Shown piece after piece: positions 14,674 through 20,135 of a DNA stretch of 20,135 bases (positions are counted from its first letter, which is position 1; the number at the start of each line of letters is the position of its first letter). Both the position numbers and the translations under genes were made by a program. Origin of the DNA: CAZHTS01 sp964535315 (GTDB lineage: Bacteria > Chloroflexota > Anaerolineae > Anaerolineales > Anaerolineaceae); the NCBI GenBank assembly GCA_964535315.1, contig CAZHTS010000082.1:1-20135 (forward strand), given 5' to 3'. Below the pieces are notes generated by a model. The model saw only the letters and a list, made by a program, of their open reading frames with translations, had not been told where the DNA came from and made no database searches.

Positions 14674-15546
14674 TTACGCCGGGCGGGCCCGCACGCTGCG
14701 CAGCAGGGCCACGGCCAGCCACGCGTTTGCCAGCGTCAACAACGGGAAAAAGCCGAGTTCTACCGGACTGACGGGCATCCCCAACCGCAGCAAGTTAAGT
14801 CCCATGACCGATACCGCCGTGCCCATTGTCAGAAACTTCATCAGCAGCACTGCCGCCAGCAGATAGCCCCACGGCCGCCGGCGCAGCAGTAAAAAGCCCG
14901 CCAGAAAAGCGGCCGGCGTCACCAGCCCGAGATCCATGGCCTGGATTACCAGCGTGGTGGCGTTTTCTAACACGGGCGTGCCGCCCTGCACCAATGGCGG
15001 CAGGATGCGCCCCAGCCAGGCCAGCAGCAGAAAAGCGCCCGCCGCAAACAACAGCGCCGCAATCGACCGTCGCGGCAGGCGCTCCGAAAAACGCCCCGGC
15101 AGCGCCGCCAGTTCAAAAGACATCAGGCTCAGGATAAACGCAAACAGGCTGAGCGTCAGCAGCGCCACGTACACCAGAAACAGCGGGTTGTAGGCTGCGT
15201 ACATCGCCATGGACAGATAGGTATACAGGAAGAAACCCAACGTCCCCGCCAGCAGCAGGCCGCCGCGCAGCGAACCGCGCTGCGCCAATCGCACCGAGAC
15301 CGCCAACAGCGGCAGCCCCAATACCAGCGTAACCAGATCGTTGGCCTGCTCCTGGGCCGCCAGGCTGACCGTATCATAACGGTACAGCCCGCACCCGGCG
15401 AGCATCACCGCCTCGCCCCGCGCCGAGGTGAAAGGATAAGGCTGCCCCTCGCCCGGCCAGAAAAGTCCCGCCCCCGCCGCAGCCAACGCCAGCACGAAGA
15501 TCGCCGTCACCAGCCCGCGCAGCGGGGTTTGAAAGCGCATTTCCAT
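14674..15546 (-). CDS. Eight-helix integral membrane protein, unknown function
   Basis: A 290-residue protein with about eight hydrophobic helices (near 12-30, 69-88, 95-118, 121-144, 160-182, 196-220, 226-252 and 263-284). A hydrophilic loop of about 35 residues after helix 1 should face outside. I do not recognise a characterised family, and there are no obvious catalytic or transporter motifs. ATG 15546 is chosen because GGAG lies just upstream, overlapping the end of the flavodoxin gene (TAGGAG); a second ATG at 15540 is too far from it. The gap to the flavodoxin stop is seven bases, so the two are very likely cotranscribed and may work together. Confidence 0.8.
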   Translation of the reverse strand: MEMRFQTPLRGLVTAIFVLALAAAGAGLFWPGEGQPYPFTSARGEAVMLAGCGLYRYDTVSLAAQEQANDLVTLVLGLPLLAVSVRLAQRGSLRGGLLLAGTLGFFLYTYLSMAMYAAYNPLFLVYVALLTLSLFAFILSLMSFELAALPGRFSERLPRRSIAALLFAAGAFLLLAWLGRILPPLVQGGTPVLENATTLVIQAMDLGLVTPAAFLAGFLLLRRRPWGYLLAAVLLMKFLTMGTAVSVMGLNLLRLGMPVSPVELGFFPLLTLANAWLAVALLRSVRARPA

Positions 15547-15553
15547 GCTTCTC

Positions 15554-16216
15554 CTACCCGATTTCCAGGGCCGGCACCAGTTCCTTGCTCCAGGCGCGAA
15601 TGGCGTCCCAGTTGCGCCAGTCGCCTTCGGATGCCTTCATCGCCTTGATGATCATGCGGTACAGAAAAGACTGTTTGCTATAATCCAACGCCCCGGCGAA
15701 CAACCCCTCGGACACCGGCTGGACTTTGGCGCGCACGCCGTCCAGGTAAGTCGTCACCGTGCGCCGGTTCTCGGGTGTATCTTCGCGCAGCGTGCTGCAC
15801 ACACAAAAATAGGCCGTCGGGCGCTGGCTCAGCGCGGCGCGGTTCTTCTCGACGAACTCCACCGCCTCGCCCATCCACTGCCCCATATAGATGGCGCTGC
15901 CCACCACCACCGCCTGATAGGCGCTCACGTCACTCACGTCCTTCGCCAGGCGCACGTCCACGCTCGCCCCGTTCTCGCACAACGTTTTGGCTATCGCCTC
16001 GGCCACCCCGCCGGTCGAACCCGCGCGGCTGGCATATGCCACCAGAACCTTCTTCTTCATTGCTTCTCCTGCTGTACAACTCGTTTCCGGATAGTCTACC
16101 GCCGGCTGATGCACGGCCAGAGCCGTCAGCCCGCTGCACGCCAGCACACTGGCCCCAACCACACCGCCGGCCACAGCCAGAAAGCGCCGGCGGCTCATTT
16201 TCGTTTCCGTACCCAT
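15554..16216 (-). CDS. Tat-signal flavodoxin, HemG-like
   Basis: Residues 53-220 form a HemG-type flavodoxin domain: strand KKVLVAYAS, FMN phosphate loop SRAGSTG (63-69), the central VVVGSAIYMGQW and the C-terminal GDWRNWDAIRAW. HemG-like flavodoxins bind FMN and pass electrons, for instance to quinones. In front is a twin-arginine leader (SRRRFLAV from 8), a hydrophobic core and a VLAC lipobox with Cys27. This suggests export in folded, FMN-loaded form and possible lipid anchoring. ATG 16216 follows GAGGAG at seven bases. An internal ATG at 16060 (Met53) also has a strong AGGAG five bases upstream and would make a 168-residue cytoplasmic flavodoxin. It is the middle gene of a three-gene cluster, 11 bases after the 75-residue protein. 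Confidence 0.9.
   Translation of the reverse strand: MGTETKMSRRRFLAVAGGVVGASVLACSGLTALAVHQPAVDYPETSCTAGEAMKKKVLVAYASRAGSTGGVAEAIAKTLCENGASVDVRLAKDVSDVSAYQAVVVGSAIYMGQWMGEAVEFVEKNRAALSQRPTAYFCVCSTLREDTPENRRTVTTYLDGVRAKVQPVSEGLFAGALDYSKQSFLYRMIIKAMKASEGDWRNWDAIRAWSKELVPALEIG
16066..16070 (-). promoter_or_regulatory. Internal Shine-Dalgarno inside the flavodoxin gene
   Basis: AGGAG on the minus strand lies five bases before ATG 16060. It sits exactly at the junction between the exported leader and the flavodoxin domain, so it looks like a second translation start instead of a chance motif. Confidence 0.6.
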
Positions 16217-16227
16217 TTGCTTGCTCC

Positions 16228-16455
16228 TCAACTTTGGTTTGTTTCTCTGCGCACCAGGAGCAGGGGCAGCCCAAGATCCCGGATGCGCATCAAAATGCCG
16301 TGTAAGGCGGATTGATCGATTGCAGTCGCCACCAGGGTTGTGTCGCCATTGGCCTCGCGGCGAACGACCAGCCCCGGAAACCAGGCCGCGGCGCTTGCGC
16401 CGAGATGCCCCTGTACCCGGATTTCATACGTTGCAGATGTAAGTTTTGTGTCCAT
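16228..16455 (-). CDS. Conserved-looking 75-residue protein, unknown function
   Basis: A small soluble protein with no signal peptide. It has a YEIRVQGHLG start, a central WFPGLVVRREANGDTTLVATAIDQ segment and an amphipathic ALHGILMRIRDLGLPLLLV end, giving an alpha/beta pattern. I recall similar short proteins in Chloroflexota and Actinobacteria, but none with a known role. The chosen start is ATG 16455; the Shine-Dalgarno is poor. A TATACT just upstream would start transcription within a few bases of the ATG, so it may be leaderless. Its TGA overlaps the Shine-Dalgarno of the flavodoxin gene (TGAGGAG), which ties the two together in one transcript. Confidence 0.75.
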   Translation of the reverse strand: MDTKLTSATYEIRVQGHLGASAAAWFPGLVVRREANGDTTLVATAIDQSALHGILMRIRDLGLPLLLVRRETNQS

Positions 16456-16461
16456 GTTGCT

Positions 16462-16489
16462 TTCAGTATAACCACGCCCCCAGTACAAA
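16462..16489 (-). promoter_or_regulatory. Promoter candidate of the three-gene flavodoxin cluster
   Basis: On the minus strand TTGTTT, a 16-base spacer and TATACT lie just after the LuxR terminator. The start point would be within a few bases of ATG 16455, consistent with a leaderless or near-leaderless message. Moderate to low support. Confidence 0.4.
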
Positions 16490-16507
16490 CAAACCCACCG
16501 CGGTGGG
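16485..16507 (-). terminator. Intrinsic terminator of the MalT-like regulator gene
   Basis: CCCACCGCGGTGGG (16494-16507) is a perfect palindrome, folding as a 5-bp stem with a 4-base loop, and on the minus strand is followed by TTTGTTTGT. It closes the epimerase-regulator operon. Confidence 0.75.
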
Positions 16508-16527
16508 ATTTTGACCGTGCCCGCCCG

Positions 16528-16543
16528 TACCACCAAAGTGGTA
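16528..16543 (-). repeat. Second hairpin after the MalT-like regulator
   Basis: TACCAC, a four-base loop and GTGGTA form a perfect 6-bp stem, 11 bases after the stop codon and just upstream of the terminator hairpin. It may protect the 3' end of the mRNA or assist termination. Confidence 0.5.
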
Positions 16544-16554
16544 GAGCGCCTCGT

Positions 16555-18837
16555 TTACTTGACCAGATCCAACTGGCGCGCCCGGAGGATGGCCTGCGTG
16601 CGCCGGTTGACGCCCAGTTTGCCGTAAATATTGAACACGTGCCGCTTGACCGTATCCAGGGCGATGACCAGTTCACGGGCAATCTCGGCATTGGATCGCC
16701 CGGCGCACACCAGCCGCAGCACCTCCAGCTCGCGCTCGCTCAACGGTTCGACCAGCCCGCCCATCTGGCGCGCCGGCCCGGCGGACAGGTCTTGCTCCAA
16801 CTGCGCCAGTTCTGCCGCCAGCCGCGTGTTTTCGACCGTCGCTGCCAGCTGGCGCGCCTCGTCCAGCGCCCGCTGCACCGCCGGTTCGTCGCCCAGAGTG
16901 CGATACAGCCGCGCCGCCAAAAAGCAGGCCTGCGCCAGATAGGCGACGTGCCCACAGCGCCGGCCGGTCTCCAGGCCGCGGCGTAGATGGGGCAGCGCCT
17001 CATCCGGACGCTGCCGGGCAAACAGCACGTCCGCCAGGGCAAAATCCGCCAGGCAGAAGGCCGGCCAACCGGCGTACTCCGGCTGCTGCGCCAGCGCCAG
17101 CGCCGCACGGCTGGCCGTTTCGGCCTCGTCCAGCCGCCCCAGGCGGATGCAAATGCGCACCAGTTCCCAGGTGGCGCCGGTGGTCGCCATCAAATTACCG
17201 GCGATGGTGGAATAACGGATCGCCTGGTGGAAGCAGTCCACCGCCTGTTCCAGTTCACCGGCGGCGGCGCAGTTGTGCCCCATTTGCAGGTAAGACGAAC
17301 CGTGGGCCAGATCGACAAACGGGCGCCCCAGCCGGGGCGCGGTCTCGCCAATCGTATCGACCACCTGGCGGGTGTATTGACATCCGGCCTCAATGTCCCC
17401 CTCGTAGCGCGCCAGCACCGTCTTCAACAGACAGATCTGGTGGTGGACGATGCGATACTCGGGGCCGGTTTCGCCCTCCGCCGGGCGCTCAAGAAAAACC
17501 AGGTTCTCTTGCAGGTAGCGCTTCAAGCGGCCGTAGTCGCCGCGCACCGAGAGCGCCCAACTATACGCCACAATCAACGGCGGTGAACGGCGCACCACGT
17601 CGGGCGGCAGCCCTTCCAGCCAGCGCAGCGCCGTGCTCACCCAACCCTGGTGGAACACGCGCCGCCAGCCGGCGACGATCATCCGCCCGGCGTAAACATA
17701 ATCCTGCGCCCACAAGGCGTGCTGCACGGCCTCGCCGGCGTAGCCGTTTTCTTCATACCAGCCCGCCGCCCGGCAGTGCAGTTCTGTCACGTCCGCCTGC
17801 CGTCCGCCTTGTAAATGGCCCTTCAGCAGTTCGGCAAACAGGTGGTGATAGCGAAACCAGTAGCGGGCGCCGTCCAGCGGCGTGATAAACAGATTGCGGC
17901 GGTTTAAATCGACCAGCACCGCGGCGCTGTCGGAGCGCCCGGTCACCCGGTCGCACAACGGCCCGCACAAGCGGTTGAGCAGTGACGTTTCCAGCAAAAA
18001 GCGCTGCAAGTCTTCGGGCTGGCGCTGCAGCACTTCTTCGGCCAGATATTCCAGGGCATACTGCTGCCCGCCGGTAAACGAGGTGATGAAACGACCGGTA
18101 TCCGCCCGGCCCTGCATCGAAAGCGCCGCCAGTTGCAGCCCCGCCGCCCAGCCCTCGGTGCGGGTTTCCAACGCCGCCACGTCCTCACGGCTCAACCCCA
18201 GGCGCATGGTCTCGTTTAAAAAGACCGCCGCCTCGTCGCCGGTGAAACGCAGATCAGACAGGCGCAGCTCGGTCAGCAGCCCGCGGGCGCGCAGCCGGCT
18301 GACAGGCAGCGGCGGGTCGGCGCGCGTTGCCAGCACCACATACAACTGCTGCGGCTGGCGTTCGAGCAGCAGCCCCAGCGCCTCATGAATGGCGGCATTG
18401 GCGATGACGTGATAATCGTCCAGCACAAGCACAAAAGTCCCCGCCCGGATGGACAGGGCGTTGATCAATTCGGTCAGCACGGTCTGCACGACAGGCGGCC
18501 CGCCGGCCTCGAGCGCCTGCAGGGCGTGCCGGGCGCCCGCCAGCCGCTCCTGCATATCCCCGTCCGCCGCCTGAAACGCCGCCAACAGGTAGGCCCAGAA
18601 ACGCGCTTCGTGATTATCTTCCTCGTCCAACGACAACCAGGCCACCGGCGCATCCAGCGCCGTGACCCACTCGCTGATTAATGTCGTTTTGCCGTAGCCC
18701 GCCGGGGCGGAGATGAGCGCCAGCCGCTGGCGCAGCCGTAGACCCTCGTTCAGACGCTGGGTGAGCCGCTCTCGCCGCGCCAGGTTAGGCCGCGGCGGGG
18801 GAACGTAAAACTTGGTCAACAGCAGCGCTTCGCTCAT
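16555..18837 (-). CDS. MalT-like LuxR-family transcription activator (STAND ATPase)
   Basis: A 760-residue regulator with a STAND-type NTPase at the N-terminus: Walker A SAPAGYGKTT (Lys50) and Walker B FVLVLDDYH. A winged-helix segment and a TPR-like helical sensor region of about 300 residues follow. The LuxR DNA-binding domain (699-760) has LSERELEVLRL, the recognition-helix region DTVKRHVFNIYGKL and an RRTQAILRA end. In MalT the ATPase-TPR part binds maltotriose and ATP and then oligomerises on DNA. By analogy this protein should activate genes when its ligand is present. At 760 residues it is shorter than MalT (about 900), mainly in the TPR part. The start is ATG 18837 with GGAG just upstream, 10 bases after the epimerase stop, so the two form an operon and the ligand may be an epimerase-related sugar. 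Confidence 0.93.
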   Translation of the reverse strand: MSEALLLTKFYVPPPRPNLARRERLTQRLNEGLRLRQRLALISAPAGYGKTTLISEWVTALDAPVAWLSLDEEDNHEARFWAYLLAAFQAADGDMQERLAGARHALQALEAGGPPVVQTVLTELINALSIRAGTFVLVLDDYHVIANAAIHEALGLLLERQPQQLYVVLATRADPPLPVSRLRARGLLTELRLSDLRFTGDEAAVFLNETMRLGLSREDVAALETRTEGWAAGLQLAALSMQGRADTGRFITSFTGGQQYALEYLAEEVLQRQPEDLQRFLLETSLLNRLCGPLCDRVTGRSDSAAVLVDLNRRNLFITPLDGARYWFRYHHLFAELLKGHLQGGRQADVTELHCRAAGWYEENGYAGEAVQHALWAQDYVYAGRMIVAGWRRVFHQGWVSTALRWLEGLPPDVVRRSPPLIVAYSWALSVRGDYGRLKRYLQENLVFLERPAEGETGPEYRIVHHQICLLKTVLARYEGDIEAGCQYTRQVVDTIGETAPRLGRPFVDLAHGSSYLQMGHNCAAAGELEQAVDCFHQAIRYSTIAGNLMATTGATWELVRICIRLGRLDEAETASRAALALAQQPEYAGWPAFCLADFALADVLFARQRPDEALPHLRRGLETGRRCGHVAYLAQACFLAARLYRTLGDEPAVQRALDEARQLAATVENTRLAAELAQLEQDLSAGPARQMGGLVEPLSERELEVLRLVCAGRSNAEIARELVIALDTVKRHVFNIYGKLGVNRRTQAILRARQLDLVK

Positions 18838-18847
18838 CGTTCTCCGT

Positions 18848-20059
18848 TTATTCCGGCAAACGCGCCAGCAGCTCCAGACACGCCCGGCTGTGATGATAGG
18901 GGCAGTCCCAGGCGCTCACCTTATACTGGCTGGCGTCCGGGCGGCCCTGGCGATCCAGGTGTTTGTACCAGTCGCCGTGCAGACGGTCGACCAGGTGCGT
19001 CTGGATGTAATCCCAACACTGCCCGGCGGCCTGCAAGAACTGCGCCTGCCGCGAACACTGGTAGGCGTGGTAGAAACCGACCATCGCCTCGGCCTGCACC
19101 CACCAGTCCTTGTAATCGTGGATCAGGCCGTGCGGGCCGCCTTCGTAAAACAGGCTGCCGTCTTCGTCCCGTCCCGAGCGGTACACCGCCCCGGCCAGTT
19201 CGAGCGCCGAACGGCGCACGCTCGCCAGCAGGGCCGCATCGCCCTGCGCCTCGGCCGCCTCGGCCAGCAGCCAGCTGCCTTCGATATCGTGGCCGTACGA
19301 AACGTTGGCGGAGAGCGACGTCCAATCATCGTCAAAAAAGAGCCGGAAATGCCCGCCGGGGGCGATGATGTGCTGTTGGAAGGTCTCGATCAGGGCGCGG
19401 TGCTGCCTGCGCAGCCGGTCGTCATCCCACACCCGCAGCAGATTGGTATAAGCTTCGAGGATGTGCAGCATCGTGTTCATCGACTTGCGGCAGTTGAGAT
19501 CCTTATCGCTCAGGCGCATATCCGCCAGGGCGTCCCAACCCCGCCCGCGCCCCTCGATGTAGCCGCCGTACGCCGGTTCATACGCATAGGTTTCCAGCAG
19601 TTCGAACAGACGCTGCGCCAGCGCCAGGCTGCGCGCCTCGTGCGTGGCGCGGTAATACTCGCTCAACCCGTACAATGCAAACGCCTGGGCGTAATGATGC
19701 TTGCGATCCAGCAGCGGGCGGCCCTGAGCGTCCACGCTCCAATACACCCCGTCGTGCTGCGCATCCCAGAACACGCCGGTCAGGTAATCGTACGCCCTGC
19801 CGGCCATTTCCAGATAGGCCGGCGTCCCAAAACGGCGGTAGGCGGCGGCATACGTCCACAGGATGCGGGCGCACAACACCGCCGAACGGGGTTCCTCGTT
19901 GTGCACCTGCAAATCGTTGCTCAACGCGCCGTAAAAACCGCCGTTGACCTCATCGACCACGTGTTCGATCCAGAACGGCAAAATATTGCCGGTCAGTTCC
20001 CCGGCCAGTTGCCGGCGGAATTCTGCGTTGTTCAAAGGGCGAAATTCAGGCATGCTCAT
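18848..20059 (-). CDS. AGE-family epimerase, probable cellobiose 2-epimerase
   Basis: A 403-residue (alpha/alpha)6-barrel enzyme. Motifs are GGFYG (40-44), KHHYAQAFALYGLSEYY (120-136), KSMNTMLHILEAYTNLL (192-208), SYGHDIEGSW (254-263), KDWWVQAEAMVGF (317-329) and WDCPYHHSR (384-392). The SYGHDIEGSW and CPYHxSR motifs fit cellobiose 2-epimerases better than N-acylglucosamine 2-epimerases. His199, His257 and His389 occupy the positions of the active-site histidines in that group. Such enzymes turn the reducing-end glucose of cellobiose and related beta-1,4 disaccharides into mannose, used in cellulose and mannan breakdown. There is no signal peptide, so it is cytoplasmic. Two starts are possible (20059 and 20053) and neither has a strong Shine-Dalgarno. 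It is the first gene of an operon with the MalT-like regulator. Confidence 0.9.
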   Translation of the reverse strand: MSMPEFRPLNNAEFRRQLAGELTGNILPFWIEHVVDEVNGGFYGALSNDLQVHNEEPRSAVLCARILWTYAAAYRRFGTPAYLEMAGRAYDYLTGVFWDAQHDGVYWSVDAQGRPLLDRKHHYAQAFALYGLSEYYRATHEARSLALAQRLFELLETYAYEPAYGGYIEGRGRGWDALADMRLSDKDLNCRKSMNTMLHILEAYTNLLRVWDDDRLRRQHRALIETFQQHIIAPGGHFRLFFDDDWTSLSANVSYGHDIEGSWLLAEAAEAQGDAALLASVRRSALELAGAVYRSGRDEDGSLFYEGGPHGLIHDYKDWWVQAEAMVGFYHAYQCSRQAQFLQAAGQCWDYIQTHLVDRLHGDWYKHLDRQGRPDASQYKVSAWDCPYHHSRACLELLARLPE

Positions 20060-20092
20060 CTCGTAGAATGGTGTGGAATGAATACAATGCTA

Positions 20093-20098
20093 ATTATA
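20093..20098 (-). promoter_or_regulatory. Candidate -10 box of the epimerase-regulator operon
   Basis: A perfect TATAAT on the minus strand lies 33 bases before the start codon. No -35 hexamer is present in the GC-rich sequence upstream, so the promoter may depend on an activator, conceivably the MalT-like product itself. Confidence 0.5.
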
Positions 20099-20135
20099 GC
20101 CCCGCCTGCGCCTGCGCGCTCCGGCGGACGAGAAC

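Noticed and set aside
1..20135. CRISPR array, tRNA, rRNA or insertion sequence
   Set aside because: No spaced direct-repeat array, cloverleaf-like sequence, transposase or terminal inverted repeat pair was found on reading through.

Overview
The window is high-GC (roughly 60-65 % by eye), densely coding bacterial DNA: 15 protein-coding genes, short spacers, and no RNA gene, insertion sequence or CRISPR array that I can see. The gene families point to a member of the Chloroflexota, probably Anaerolineae or a related class. They include a MalT-type LuxR regulator, a multi-PAS histidine kinase, a two-component-type propeller protein, a CGNR regulator, a Tat-exported flavodoxin, a cellobiose 2-epimerase-like enzyme and a methanol methyltransferase. 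This placement rests on gene content, not on a marker gene.

Layout. Positions 1-2742 (+) hold the 3' part of a sensor histidine kinase cut by the left edge. Positions 2897-6610 (+) hold the most unusual gene, two TsaA/TrmO-type domains fused in frame to a full-length UvrA-type ABC ATPase. Its end overlaps by 17 bp the end of the convergent mtaB-like gene (6594-7991, -). That gene has a near-consensus promoter (TTGACA-N17-TATACT) covered by a perfect 14-bp LacI-type palindrome, and a second copy of the palindrome lies 129 bp upstream. Further upstream on the same strand is a likely operon of a DEAD-box RNA helicase followed by a SAM-dependent methyltransferase (10402 to 8233). Next comes a translationally coupled pair of small membrane proteins (11429 to 10606).

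Positions 11628-13547 (+) encode an exported protein with about 14 propeller blades, followed by a clean intrinsic terminator. A CGNR zinc-finger regulator (13688-14197, -) and a small antibiotic-biosynthesis-monooxygenase-like protein (14298-14615, +) are divergent. They share a 100-bp spacer with overlapping promoters and three GTTACA hexamers. A three-gene cluster on the minus strand (16455 to 14674) encodes a 75-residue protein, a Tat-signal flavodoxin with a second internal start, and an eight-helix membrane protein. The window ends with a minus-strand operon of an AGE-family epimerase (cellobiose 2-epimerase-like) and a MalT-like LuxR regulator.

Functional themes are sensing and regulation (kinase, propeller, CGNR, MalT-like, LacI-type operators), sugar and C1 use (epimerase, methanol methyltransferase), and nucleic-acid maintenance (UvrA fusion, RNA helicase). 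The strongest candidates for something undescribed are the tandem TsaA-UvrA fusion, the dual-operator methanol methyltransferase, and the flavodoxin gene that appears able to make both an exported and a cytoplasmic product.
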